A stretch of DNA of 64,000 bases. It comes from JAJRVM01 sp041752115. GTDB lineage: Bacteria; Planctomycetota; Planctomycetia; Pirellulales; Pirellulaceae. The notes beneath the pieces were generated by a model that searched no databases, was not told the DNA's origin, and saw nothing but the letters and a program-made list of their open reading frames with translations. Shown piece by piece: positions 34,059-44,452 of this stretch; the stretch's first letter is position 1; each line of letters opens with the position of its first letter. A program made the translations under genes and the position numbers. The stretch covers positions 28,034 through 92,033 of the forward strand of contig JBGSHS010000051.1 in the NCBI GenBank assembly GCA_041752115.1, in the 5' to 3' direction.

Positions 34059-36575
34059 TCAATTCGGATCTCGACCACAATTGCCGAACGGTCCGACGGC
34101 CAGCTTCTGCAGGAGATTCACTCGGTCCAACTCGTCAATCACGGGTTGGACAACACCTGCCCCCAGTCCCCAATACAATCGGCAGAGCTGGTTATAGATT
34201 GCCTGGACCATTCCCAGTTTTACATCGCGTTGGGTGCTGAGGGCAGCGCGATAGAATCGCAGGGCTTCTTCCGGCCGTCCCTGCAGCAAGGACGCCTCTC
34301 CTTGTGTCGAATACACCCAGAACCTCTCTTCCATATCGCTCAGGCTTATCTCACGGCAGATCTTCGCGACCTCTTGAGCCAGTTCGGCCTGGGAATCTTG
34401 CCTGCCGGTCAACATGGCGAGGGTCGCCGCGTTGATTCCGGGAAAATAATGTCGGCTGAATTTAAACGCCTCGTGGTACAGCTCGAAGGCCTCGCTATAG
34501 AGTTGTCGCGCGGGGTGAATGCTGGCAGCAAAACACTGGTACGCGGGATGTTCGGGATCCGCCTGCCAGACCCTGTCCCCGGAGTCTTTGAAGATTCGGC
34601 CCAGCCGCGAGAGCATTTCAAAGTCGCGAAACACATGGCAGAGCCGGCGCAGGTGAACCACCTGATCTGCCGCTTCATCGAGTCGCCCCAAGGTTGCCAG
34701 GCAGAGCGCGTATTCCGCTCGCAAGGTCACGGCCGTCGGGAATGTCGCGATGGCCTTCTTCAACAGCTTCACTCCCTCTTCGCTGCGTCGCTCGCGCCAA
34801 CAGGCATGTGCTTGTCGCAACGCGACCAGATGACTCAGAGGAACAACATCGGCGTCTTCCTGACAGGGGCACGAGATGGTCTCCTGGAAGACTTGATGAA
34901 CTTCGGTAATCTGCGTCGTGGCCACTCCCGCCGAGATCAGGGACCACTCCAGCTGCGGCTGTTCGACGTGCCATTTTGCCTTGAGAACGCCGTAGGCGGC
35001 CAGCGCAAAGTAGTACTCGCTCCGCCAATCCTCCGCGCGCTGGCGATCGTAGCCCAGGCGGCAGGCAGCTTCCTGCCGGAGACGCAGGATGAGACAAAGG
35101 GCCTTGTCGAGTGCCGCGTGACCGGTCACGTGGCGTTTCTCCGCCGGCCTGGGATTGGCAGCCGCATCCCGGCTGACAATCTCACGGGTCATATCTGCCA
35201 GCAGCGTCTCGAAGTGATAGGCGAATTCCATTCGATCTGCGCGATTGGCGATGTCCTGCTCGTGCGGCGACGACAGCCCCGTCCCCTCGGTGATCGGCAC
35301 CCGCAGGCTTCCGCACTTTGCCCGCAGCGCGTTCCGCGCGTCGGCGTCATAGAACAGCGACGGCACGATCCGAGTCTTCAATTCCATCTCCAGTTTCACA
35401 AAATCCCATACGGGCAGATTCTGTTCACTCATGTCTCCGTAATCGAAGATCGCCGGTTGCACCACTTCGCCGCGACACACCACCACCAGAACGTTGTTGC
35501 CGTGCAGGTCACCATGAGCTCGGCCGACCAGCGTGGATGGAATCCTCTGATGGCGAAATGCCCAGTCGAGATAATCCACGGGATCAAGGTAACCGGGCAA
35601 AGAAAGCGCATCTGGTTTCTCGCGGGCCGTGGTCAGCCACAGCGCATCACGACGAAGGGCGAAGTGCTTGCCAGTCTCATTCCTCCAACTCTGCCAGGCC
35701 GACTTCGCGCCTCCTTGCTGCAGTTCCCGCTCATAGAACCTGGCGACAATCTCCGGACACTGGGCGACGGCGCCCTGATACAGGCACCGGTTCAGTTCGC
35801 TGAAGATCTGCACCACGCAGGACTCCACCGACTGACTATCCGGACTGCTGTCCTTGATCGCCCACTTCGCAACTCGTTCCAACGGTTTAGGGCTCTCTGT
35901 ATCCGGATCGCTGGCGCCGAACAGGCTATAGGCATCTTCATAAATGGCTGCGTAGCGCCCCTCACTCACCTCCTGTCCGTGTACATTGACCAACAGGTGA
36001 CTGGCGATACTGTGACGCAAGACGCAGCGTTGCCAGCCTTCCAGATCCCGCTGGACCTTCGCGGTGTGACCCAACTTCACGATATGAGCCACTACTTTGT
36101 CAGGGTAGGTGATTTGCACCCCCAGGACGATTTTACTGGCCTCGTCATTGGTATAGCCAAAGAACACATCGTTCACGGCAATCTGAATCGGCTGCCCGTC
36201 GCCAAATGCCGCCGCGAGTTCCCGATTCCACAGTGCCATACGTACTGGATCTTGGATGCGGATTCTGGCCCGAGGCAACCACACCACAGGCTGTTTCGAT
36301 CTGATCTCAAAGCCCAGTGCCAGCAGCACTCTGAGGGTCTCAAGTGCCGTTCGACGATCGTATTCCTTTTCCGCCTCCGTAAGCCGGGCGTAAGGCACCA
36401 GACACGGCGTTTCCCGCTTCTCGTCACTGCGAGAGGGACCGTACTTCCAACCGTCCGACAGGCGCTGTTGAGCCCAGACCTCGTGAGTGTTTTCCGCCAG
36501 TCGCTCTGCCAGCTCGACGATGTCTTCGGGGAGATCGATGTGCGAAGTGTCGATTGGTTGCGGTGTGTAGTTCAT
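34059..36575 (-). CDS. RyR domain, APH-like kinase and TPR protein
   Basis: A 838-residue protein. Residues 1-95 are a RyR domain in nearly textbook form (YTPQPIDTSHIDLPEDIVEL, LAENTHEVWAQQRLSDGWKY, ALETLRVLLALGFEI), the module first named from ryanodine receptors and found in bacterial nucleotide-centred conflict systems. An APH-like kinase follows: lysine strand VVAHIVKLG near 170, catalytic loop HGDLHGNNVLV near 353, FDYGD near 376 and WDFVKLEMELKT. Residues ~570-800 are TPR-like helices. The kinase and TPR parts parallel the protein at 27469-30150. The RyR domain may recognise a nucleotide-derived ligand and the kinase may act on it (inference). A long antisense open frame here is a shadow. 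Confidence 0.88.
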   Translation of the reverse strand: MNYTPQPIDTSHIDLPEDIVELAERLAENTHEVWAQQRLSDGWKYGPSRSDEKRETPCLVPYARLTEAEKEYDRRTALETLRVLLALGFEIRSKQPVVWLPRARIRIQDPVRMALWNRELAAAFGDGQPIQIAVNDVFFGYTNDEASKIVLGVQITYPDKVVAHIVKLGHTAKVQRDLEGWQRCVLRHSIASHLLVNVHGQEVSEGRYAAIYEDAYSLFGASDPDTESPKPLERVAKWAIKDSSPDSQSVESCVVQIFSELNRCLYQGAVAQCPEIVARFYERELQQGGAKSAWQSWRNETGKHFALRRDALWLTTAREKPDALSLPGYLDPVDYLDWAFRHQRIPSTLVGRAHGDLHGNNVLVVVCRGEVVQPAIFDYGDMSEQNLPVWDFVKLEMELKTRIVPSLFYDADARNALRAKCGSLRVPITEGTGLSSPHEQDIANRADRMEFAYHFETLLADMTREIVSRDAAANPRPAEKRHVTGHAALDKALCLILRLRQEAACRLGYDRQRAEDWRSEYYFALAAYGVLKAKWHVEQPQLEWSLISAGVATTQITEVHQVFQETISCPCQEDADVVPLSHLVALRQAHACWRERRSEEGVKLLKKAIATFPTAVTLRAEYALCLATLGRLDEAADQVVHLRRLCHVFRDFEMLSRLGRIFKDSGDRVWQADPEHPAYQCFAASIHPARQLYSEAFELYHEAFKFSRHYFPGINAATLAMLTGRQDSQAELAQEVAKICREISLSDMEERFWVYSTQGEASLLQGRPEEALRFYRAALSTQRDVKLGMVQAIYNQLCRLYWGLGAGVVQPVIDELDRVNLLQKLAVGPFGNCGRDPN

Positions 36576-37389
36576 CGGTTTCTCTCAACCAGGGGCAGGA
36601 AGTCATCCGGTACATTGTCCGACACGGTCCAAATCCTCATTCGCTGGATCCGCAGCGTGCTGCTGACGATCGTGTGCCGTCCGCGGAGCCGCCATTGCGG
36701 CCACGTCAGCCTTATGTTCAGCGGATTGTCCTCGATGAGCTGATCCGCATCCGGGACGACACTCGTGTCACCTCCTTACTCTACCAATTGAATCGTGCAC
36801 TGCGGGTTTGTGCAACAGCCAGTTCACGGGGGCATTCTATGATGATATGGTCCGATTGCTCTCAGCTATGCCGGGCAATGACGGGAGACAAGATCGTACG
36901 TCCGCACACGAGAGCCTGTCGTGTGACCCACACAGGACCCAAGCGTGAACAACCCCGGTCGCACCGTCGGTCACGCTCCGCCCCCCTGCCCACTAGGGCT
37001 CTGCCAGGCCAGATAACTCCGGTAGTCACTCTCACCAGAGTATGCGCATGCGACCGTCTGGCGACGGCGTTGAATGCGAGAATCGCATGCCAAGCGGCGT
37101 GCGAGGTTGCGTGGCAGCGCACGGGCGGGTTCTCAAGTCCACGTCTTTCCCATCTTCGTTCATCAACCGGCTGGACGTCGTTGCCGCGTGTCCGGTTCAC
37201 GTGTCCATTGCCGATCTTACCTGGTCGCGCGCGTCCGGCGGGTGACCGATCCCCTCCCGAGATGCCAAGCACCCGCCTGCCATGAGATAGACCGACTTCG
37301 TCTCGCGACATTGTTGCAGTGGTACGCTTTTCCTGCTCGAATGCACCCGTACGCGGTGCAGTCGCGCGAATCTTCTTAGGGAGAGCGGG
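36576..37389. other. Intergenic region between divergent genes
   Basis: About 810 bp between the RyR-kinase gene (minus) and the TIR-STAND gene (plus). It should contain both promoters. No recognisable coding sequence or RNA gene was seen; open frames on both strands are arginine-rich and lack ribosome-binding sites. Confidence 0.45.
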
Positions 37390-40300
37390 ATGGCAGAGAT
37401 CTTCATTTCGTATCGCCGTGTCGACCAGGACGTGACGGGACGCGTGTACGACCGACTTGTCAGCCGATTCGGGGCTGACCGCGTCTTCAAGGATGTGGAC
37501 AACATTCCGATCGGCACTGACTTCCGGAAGATACTGGCAGAAGCCGTGAAGCGGTGCGACATCTTGCTAGTGGTTGTCGGGCAGGACTGGCTGGGGCTCA
37601 GCAACGATGAAGGCCGGCGGAAACTGGACGACCCGGACGACTTCGTACGGATCGAAATCGAGTACGCACTCGAACGCCGCATTCCGATTATTCCAGTCTT
37701 GATCCACGACACGAAGCCACCTCGCGCCGTCGAGCTGCCTGGCTCTATTGCGGAAATCGCCTATCGGCAAGTGACGCGAGTCCGGCCAGACCCTGATTTC
37801 ACCGCCGACGTCGAACACCTGTGCCGCGCCATCTGCACATTGACAAGCGACGCGTCGTCTGAGCCACCGCCTGGCGAGACCACGTCCGATGCGGCCGTGC
37901 CAGCGGTCGACTTGGGACCGAGTCCATACCGCGGTTTGAGTGCGTTTGATGTGGAGCACGCGGAGCTGTTTTTTGGGCGGAGCGTTCACGTCGATCGCAT
38001 CATGCGGCAACTGGCCGAGTTGGTCGGGCCTGGCGGCAAGGGCAAATGCCGGATCGTGGCCATACTGGGGCCGTCGGGTAACGGCAAATCCTCGGTGGTC
38101 CGGGCCGGCGTGGTTGCTCGCCTGCAGAAGACGAATACACTGGAAGACAGGGCCATCAGCGTGTCCATTATGACTCCCGAGTCACGCCCGTTGGAGTCGT
38201 TGGCCAGCCATCTGGCCCGGCTGGTGACTTCGGATTCCCTTCCGATCGCCAAGAGTGAGGAGTTTTTGCGATCGCTCGAAAGGCGAGCGGATGGGGGCGC
38301 ATACGAGGGACTGCGCCGAATTGCTGACATGTTCGTGGCAGCGACCGGCACACGCTTGATACTGGTTATCGATCAGTTCGAAGAAGCGTATACGTTGTGT
38401 CCAGTGGAATCCCAACGACACGCGTTTATCGAGAATCTCCTCGATGCGTGCCGTGATCCTTCAGGTAGCCTCACGGTCGTATTGACGTTGCGCAGCGACT
38501 TCCTCGCGGAGACGCAGAAACACGGGGAGTTCGACGCCATCATTGCCGAGCATGGGATTCTGATACCAGCGATGTCGGAGGCAGAGCTGCGCGAAGCAAT
38601 CACTGAACCGGCTCGGCATAGTGGATACGCATTTGAGTGCGGCGTGGTCGACCTGCTGGTCTATGAATCCCTCGATCGCGAAGGCGCTCTGCCGCTATTG
38701 GAGTTCGCGCTGACGCGAATTTGGGAAGGTCTGCTGGCAGGTCAGTTGCCGACCGAGACGTTGCGGCAGGTGGGCGGCGTGGGAGGATCGCTGGCCGCCG
38801 TGGCGGAACAGATCTGTCGCCGTCTGTCCTCCGACGAAGCGGGCATGGCCCGAAGGCTGTTCATTGCACTCGTCCAGTTGGGGGAAGGGACCCGCGACAC
38901 TCGTCGACGTGTCGTCCTGTCCCAGGTCCTGGGCCACGCCGATGATCGTTCACGCGTGCGCGAAGTGATCCGGTATTTCTCGGAACCGGGGGTGCGCCTC
39001 ATCACGGTCTCCACCTCCGAGGGCGCTGTGCGCGAAGAGGTGATTGAACTGACACACGAAGCGCTGATTCAACATTGGCAAAGGCTGCGCGACTGGCTGG
39101 AGGAGGGCCGGGATCGGATCCGCTTTCTGCGCCGGCTTGATGATGCCGTCTCCCACTGGGAAGAGGAGCGGTGTCCGCGGGGCTTAGTGTGGCGCACTCC
39201 GGACCTGGACCTGTTAAAACGTTTTCACAAGTCCTACCCAGACGAACTGCTGGTGCGACACATCCGCTTCCTGAGAGCGTGCACCGGGCAAAGACGCCGT
39301 GAACGCCTCGTGCTCTTCGCTAGTATGGCTCTGCTCTTGCTGGTTCTGGCGGTAGGAGTATTCACAGTCTACCACCAACGACAAGTAGCGGCCAGGCACA
39401 AACGCGACAGCGATGCGGCCTTGTTACTCTTGAATCTCCAGAACGCTCCGATCGCCGAAGTTCCCCAAGTAATTCAGCAGTTAAGTGACTACCATGACCT
39501 ACTCACTTCGAAGCTGCGAGAAGAGTTGGCCAATTCCGCGGAAGTTCCAGGAAAGCGGCTCCGATTCAGCCTCGCCCTCTTGCCGATCGACTCATCACAG
39601 CGGGATTATGTCCGTGACTGCCTGCAAACCGCCTCTGCTGAGGAGGTGGACGTAATACGACAACAGCTCGCGCCGCACAAGCAAGCGGTGGTTGTGGAAC
39701 TCTGGCACACGCTCGAGACTTCGGATGGCGAGCGTGTGCTTCCCGTCGCCGGTGCTCTGGCGGGACTCGATCCGGACAATCCGCGTTGGCACGACAGCGC
39801 AACGAAGGTGGCCCGGTCGCTCGTGTCGGCGAATCCGACCGATTTCGGGTCGTGGCTCAGGGTTTTCCGCTCCGCGGGCGGCTGCCTGGTTAACCCATTG
39901 GTTGAGCTACACCAGACGTCTGATGGTCAGCTTACCAATGAGCAGACGGCACATGCCGTGGAGTTGCTCGCAGATTACGCAAGCAACGACGTGAAAGTAC
40001 TGGTCAATTTGCTGCTCGACGCGACTCCGGATGAATACAAAGTCCTCTTGCCACAGGTCAAGCAGCACAAGGACGCGGCGATTGCTCTCTGCGAGCAAGA
40101 AATCGCTCGAACGCTTACCTATGACTGGCGCGATCCGCCGGACAACCCAGGTCAGCTCGATGACGTCACGCGCAGTGTGATCAAGAACTCACTCGGCGTT
40201 GTGGCCGAACGATTTGCGTTCTGTCAGACACTGCCACTGGGCGAGTTTGAAGAAGTCAATGCGCAGCTGTGTCGAGCTGGTTATCGCGCAACTCGCTTCC

Positions 40301-43300
40301 GACCTTACAACGTCGACAAGTCTGTTCTGGTGGCTGCCGTCTGGATACGCGATGGACGCGAGGCAGCAATTCTGTATGGCCGGGACGCAAATGACATCCT
40401 CGAGGAAGACCTGAAATTCAGAAGCCGCGGGTACTTCGGGTCCGATGTAGCGGGCTATCTTGACTGGACGGATGACGTTCCGAAGGAGCGCTACGCAGCG
40501 GTGTGGGTTGCCACAGGGGACGCCGCTTGGGAATCCTGGATCTACGTCGGCGTTGGACCGGGCGATGACGCCCACGAGTCAGCTGATACAGGGCTGCGTA
40601 ATGGCGGATTCGGAGTTCGCGACACACTTCAGATGTTCCGAAATAATTCTGGCACAATCCGCTACTCCGGAGTGCGTCACCAAGGGAGGCAAGATTCGCC
40701 TTGGTGGTGGCGTCTGACTACTCGTCAGTTGGAGCAACATCGGGGCGAATACATGGGGCTGGCTGTTCGGGACGTTCAATGTTTGACAGCCCGACGAATG
40801 GATCTCGAGGCCGAGCTGCGCCGACGTTTGGAGTTCGGAGATGCGATTGCGGCATACTACCTGTTGGATACGGCGCAGGCACTGGATCGCCTCGCGCCAG
40901 GACCAGATGACGGCGCGGACAAAGAGAAAACCTTGTTGCGGGCCGCGCTATACAGCAGACAAGGGCTTCGCGACAATGCAGAAAAGGAGCTGGCGGCTTA
41001 CAATAAAGCAGCCGGAACCAGCAATCCATGGTCCACATTCGTGACGGCGCGCATCAACGAAGACAAGGTAGCGGTCAACGAGTTGTTGGCAAGAACGGAC
41101 AACTGCTTGGAAAGCGATGCCTACCAGTGGGCGTTGCAGTGCGTGTGGGCATCCACCGTGTTTCGGGAATGGGATGAACCACTCGCGGAGTCATTTGCCC
41201 AACGCGCCATCGTGTTGCTGCAACGCGTCTACGTCGATAGGCAAAACGAGATCGAGTCGGACGTGTTTCTATATCCCTTGATCAAGTATCCGGACTTCGT
41301 GGAGCTGATCGATACGAACTGGGATGACTGCAGATATGCAGCCATCTGGTGGCCCTCAGCTGAATGTGAAACCGAGACCGTTTACGGCATGCCGCCAGCG
41401 GATGCGCTGCTGAGGTACGAGCAGTTGGCGACGAATGGATTTCGACCCCGCGCAATCTCAGTAGCGGCCGTGGGGAATGATCATCGCATGCAGGTCGCCT
41501 CCGTGTGGCAACGCCCTTTGGTGGCTGTGGAAGATCGCGTGTCGTTGGCGAAACGACAGGCAAATGCAACGCTGGCGTTGGCTGAACTCGGCCGAGAGGA
41601 TTCGGTCTGGAAAGCGCTCGCGCAGACTTCAGATGTCAACTTGCGCAGCTGGGTAGTGAAGCGCCTCGGTGAACTGGGCATGGACCCTTCGCGTCTTCAC
41701 AGGCGACTGCAAAGCGTGCTCCACGATCGCGATGGCGCAGCGGAATGTCGAGCGTTGATCTTGGCGTTGGGGGATGATACCAGTATTTCGAAAGAATCCA
41801 GAGCTCCATACGTGGGGGGTCTTCAGGAGGCATTTCAGCATCATATCGACCCGGGCGTCCACAGCAGCGCGGAATGGGTGCTGCGGCGATGGGACGAACA
41901 CGCATGGCTGAAAACAGCCCGGAACAACCTGCTGCAACAGGACATGCCAGACTTTGACGCGAAGCAGGACAACGCGTCACAGTCGGCTCCCAGATGGTAC
42001 GTCAGTTCCCAGGGTCCAACGTTAGCTATTCTGGGACCCGCAGCACCTTTTCTGATGGGATCGCCGGGAAGCGAGGTGGGTCGCAACTCGAACGAGAGAC
42101 TTCACGACCGCGTCATTGACCACTGCTTCGCTATCTCCACGGCCCCCATCACGTTGGGACAATTCCGCCGTTTCCGACCGAGCCATGCGGGCGGGAACAC
42201 AGAGACTGATATACCCCCGGACCTTGATTCGCCCGTGGTGAACGTAAACTGGTTTGCAGCGGCGGAGTACTGCAACTGGCTCAGCCAGAAGGACGGCCTG
42301 CCAGAATCGGAATGGGCGTATTTGACCAAGCAGAATGACCACGACGAGCAAGAATTCGAGCGGGCCCCGGATCATCTTACTCGGCAAGGCTATCGGCTGC
42401 CCAGTGAGGCGGAGTGGGAATTTGCCTGCCGCGCGGATGCGGCAACCAGGTATTGCTTTGGTGACGCGACTGAATTGTTGGCCGATTACGGACTATGTGC
42501 TTTTCGCTCATTGCGACCCACGCCGATCGCGTCTCTCAAGCCAAACGACTTCGGTTTGTTCGACGTGCACGGAAACGTCTGGGAGTGGTGTGACGAAATG
42601 CGTCTTGACTATCCACCGGCAACAGCGGCGTTGCCCGTCACTTTATCTGCAGATATCTCCCGACAGATCCCCAACAACGGAAGCCGTGTAGTCCGAGGTG
42701 GGGCTTTTGACTCATTCGAGAAGCAGTTGCGTTCGGCCTGTCGTAAGGGTTGGACTCCGAGTACAGCCCTGGAGAACCTGGGTTTCCGCGTGGCCAGAAC
42801 GTATCGTCATTCAACACTTCCTCCAAGTCCCGTGGATCGCATCGTCGAGTTGTTGGCGAAGGAGAAGGATCGTACCGCAGCCGTAACGGCGCTCAAGGAT
42901 GTGATACGCGACGTAGGCGAACAGGATGTGTTCAAGCAACTGATTGAGCGGCTTGAAAGCGGTCCTTTGTTTGAACAGATTCTCCAGGACCTCAACGCCG
43001 ATCCGGCGCGTTTCTCGCTCGGCCAATCCATGCAAGAGCGGATCCGCAGCCAGCCGGCCCTTGCTCAGATACACGTGAGCGAGGCGTTGCAACTGATCGA
43101 GGATCCGCACCCCGTGCGAGTGGCGATTGTCGGTGACGGCGTGGCACGATACTTGCCGATTTTCGGAGGTCGAGTGAAGACCAGTGACTTCGAGTATGCT
43201 CGCTCACGCAGGAGGGAATTGCCGTTTGGATTTCGGTACAACACGGGGCTTGCCGCACTGATTGCGGCGATAGCGCCGGCAGCCGAAATATACACGGCGT

Positions 43301-43875
43301 CCACAGGGCGTGAGGGAGTCATTAGCCAAGGCGATCTGAGTGATGCCATCGAAGAGGCAACCAGATCAGAGGCCAAAGTGATTATTGTCACGTATGGTGG
43401 CAGTACTCCGGATGTGACTCAGCAGAAGACGTTGGAGCAGGTGTCCATGCGAGGCGTGCTTCTGTTTGCAGGAGCAGGCGACGATAATGCCGCAAGCTGT
43501 CTCTTTCCGGCCGCGTACCCGGGAGTTATTGCTGTCGGTGCCACGGACTTGACCGGGAATCGAGCCGAGTACTCCAATTACGGCACTTTGGTGGATCTGG
43601 CTGCGCCGGGCGGACGAGCTGATCCCGAAATGATCTCGACGGTCGACCAAGAAGGGAATCCCTGCCTCGACCGAGGCACAGGTTGTGCCGTCGCCATTGC
43701 GGCAGGTGTGGCGGCAATGGTCCTGTCGGCCAATCCGGACCTGACTGCCGACGAAGTGGCGAAGATCTTGAAGGAAACAGCGGTCAAGGGGGGCGGGTCG
43801 TTTGCATCCGGCTGTGTGGATGCGTTGGCCGCCGTCCAGATGGCTATTCGTCTGCGCAAAGACAATAGTGATTAG
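37390..43875 (+). CDS. TIR, STAND NTPase, tandem-repeat, FGE-like and inactive subtilase-like giant protein
   Basis: A 2161-residue protein with GGAGAG just before the ATG. Residues 1-150 are a TIR_2 domain (EIFISYRRVDQD, VRIEIEYAL with the expected glutamate). Residues ~180-600 are a STAND NTPase with Walker A GPSGNGKSS (~227-235), Walker B LILVIDQFEE (~323-332), a TLRSDFL sensor-like segment and winged helix. A membrane helix lies at ~640-662. HEAT-like and bacterial-tandem-repeat-like segments follow (YAAVWVATGDAAWESWIYVG). Residues ~1544-1803 are an FGE/SUMF1-like domain (YRLPSEAEWEFACRA, GNVWEWC, LGFRVAR). Residues ~1908-2155 have a subtilisin fold without its catalytic residues: VAIVGDGV for the Asp motif, RYNTGLAALIAAIAP for the His motif, RGTGCAVAIAAGVAA for GTSMAAP. 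Probably a sensor that oligomerises and fires the TIR NADase (inference). Confidence 0.9.
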   Translation: MAEIFISYRRVDQDVTGRVYDRLVSRFGADRVFKDVDNIPIGTDFRKILAEAVKRCDILLVVVGQDWLGLSNDEGRRKLDDPDDFVRIEIEYALERRIPIIPVLIHDTKPPRAVELPGSIAEIAYRQVTRVRPDPDFTADVEHLCRAICTLTSDASSEPPPGETTSDAAVPAVDLGPSPYRGLSAFDVEHAELFFGRSVHVDRIMRQLAELVGPGGKGKCRIVAILGPSGNGKSSVVRAGVVARLQKTNTLEDRAISVSIMTPESRPLESLASHLARLVTSDSLPIAKSEEFLRSLERRADGGAYEGLRRIADMFVAATGTRLILVIDQFEEAYTLCPVESQRHAFIENLLDACRDPSGSLTVVLTLRSDFLAETQKHGEFDAIIAEHGILIPAMSEAELREAITEPARHSGYAFECGVVDLLVYESLDREGALPLLEFALTRIWEGLLAGQLPTETLRQVGGVGGSLAAVAEQICRRLSSDEAGMARRLFIALVQLGEGTRDTRRRVVLSQVLGHADDRSRVREVIRYFSEPGVRLITVSTSEGAVREEVIELTHEALIQHWQRLRDWLEEGRDRIRFLRRLDDAVSHWEEERCPRGLVWRTPDLDLLKRFHKSYPDELLVRHIRFLRACTGQRRRERLVLFASMALLLLVLAVGVFTVYHQRQVAARHKRDSDAALLLLNLQNAPIAEVPQVIQQLSDYHDLLTSKLREELANSAEVPGKRLRFSLALLPIDSSQRDYVRDCLQTASAEEVDVIRQQLAPHKQAVVVELWHTLETSDGERVLPVAGALAGLDPDNPRWHDSATKVARSLVSANPTDFGSWLRVFRSAGGCLVNPLVELHQTSDGQLTNEQTAHAVELLADYASNDVKVLVNLLLDATPDEYKVLLPQVKQHKDAAIALCEQEIARTLTYDWRDPPDNPGQLDDVTRSVIKNSLGVVAERFAFCQTLPLGEFEEVNAQLCRAGYRATRFRPYNVDKSVLVAAVWIRDGREAAILYGRDANDILEEDLKFRSRGYFGSDVAGYLDWTDDVPKERYAAVWVATGDAAWESWIYVGVGPGDDAHESADTGLRNGGFGVRDTLQMFRNNSGTIRYSGVRHQGRQDSPWWWRLTTRQLEQHRGEYMGLAVRDVQCLTARRMDLEAELRRRLEFGDAIAAYYLLDTAQALDRLAPGPDDGADKEKTLLRAALYSRQGLRDNAEKELAAYNKAAGTSNPWSTFVTARINEDKVAVNELLARTDNCLESDAYQWALQCVWASTVFREWDEPLAESFAQRAIVLLQRVYVDRQNEIESDVFLYPLIKYPDFVELIDTNWDDCRYAAIWWPSAECETETVYGMPPADALLRYEQLATNGFRPRAISVAAVGNDHRMQVASVWQRPLVAVEDRVSLAKRQANATLALAELGREDSVWKALAQTSDVNLRSWVVKRLGELGMDPSRLHRRLQSVLHDRDGAAECRALILALGDDTSISKESRAPYVGGLQEAFQHHIDPGVHSSAEWVLRRWDEHAWLKTARNNLLQQDMPDFDAKQDNASQSAPRWYVSSQGPTLAILGPAAPFLMGSPGSEVGRNSNERLHDRVIDHCFAISTAPITLGQFRRFRPSHAGGNTETDIPPDLDSPVVNVNWFAAAEYCNWLSQKDGLPESEWAYLTKQNDHDEQEFERAPDHLTRQGYRLPSEAEWEFACRADAATRYCFGDATELLADYGLCAFRSLRPTPIASLKPNDFGLFDVHGNVWEWCDEMRLDYPPATAALPVTLSADISRQIPNNGSRVVRGGAFDSFEKQLRSACRKGWTPSTALENLGFRVARTYRHSTLPPSPVDRIVELLAKEKDRTAAVTALKDVIRDVGEQDVFKQLIERLESGPLFEQILQDLNADPARFSLGQSMQERIRSQPALAQIHVSEALQLIEDPHPVRVAIVGDGVARYLPIFGGRVKTSDFEYARSRRRELPFGFRYNTGLAALIAAIAPAAEIYTASTGREGVISQGDLSDAIEEATRSEAKVIIVTYGGSTPDVTQQKTLEQVSMRGVLLFAGAGDDNAASCLFPAAYPGVIAVGATDLTGNRAEYSNYGTLVDLAAPGGRADPEMISTVDQEGNPCLDRGTGCAVAIAAGVAAMVLSANPDLTADEVAKILKETAVKGGGSFASGCVDALAAVQMAIRLRKDNSD

Positions 43876-44452
43876 ACCTGCACCAGACCGTAGAGGGGCG
43901 TCACAGCGGTCACCTGGTCAGCGAAGCCCAGCTGTGATTGATCTGCCACCACGCGATAACCAGGTGAAATAGCAACTGCTACCGCGCAGCACCTCCGCCT
44001 TCAGGCTGGTGAACCCGCGACGGGCGCCATTGCCGCATTCGGTCGCCAATCGCTGGGCTTCACCGACTGTGCCGGCAACTGCGTGATTACCTGAGCGATG
44101 AGCGATCGTTCCACTCCAACTTCTGTGGACGCCGGCCTCACTGCTGCGGCTTTCCATGCTGTATGCTGAACAGGCGTTGATTACGGGCAGAGCGTCGCTG
44201 AGGAAGAGGACGCTACGCGGCTTACCCTGCCGGCGCAGCACGTCGCGGGGCGACTCCAGGCACATACCATAAGACTATGCACGCATCTCACTGCATACCA
44301 TACTATTGAAATGGCGTCACATGGTCGTCACAATGCCCATACGCCCCGACAACGATTTCGAGTGGCAGGCAGGACGACAGCAGCAAAGGGGGCGGCCAGT
44401 GGTGAGGCGGTGATGTGTCGCCTGCAGTTGCCTGTTGGCAAGGAGGAGCCAC
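43876..44452. other. Intergenic region, nothing recognised
   Basis: About 580 bp between two plus-strand genes. A 115-codon minus-strand frame (43918-44265) has a transposase-like feel, but I could not match any family and do not call it. The last bases carry the AGGAGG site of the next gene. Confidence 0.4.

Noticed and set aside
34146..36743. An 865-codon plus-strand open frame antisense to the RyR-kinase gene
   Set aside because: It has no domains, no start site, and its length is explained by GC-rich codon bias of the real minus-strand gene.
36862..37311. A 149-codon minus-strand frame upstream of the TIR-STAND gene
   Set aside because: Arginine-rich, without family features, and it overlaps open frames in the other strand equally well.
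43918..44265. Transposase fragment on the minus strand
   Set aside because: The impression could not be tied to any named transposase motif or terminal repeats.
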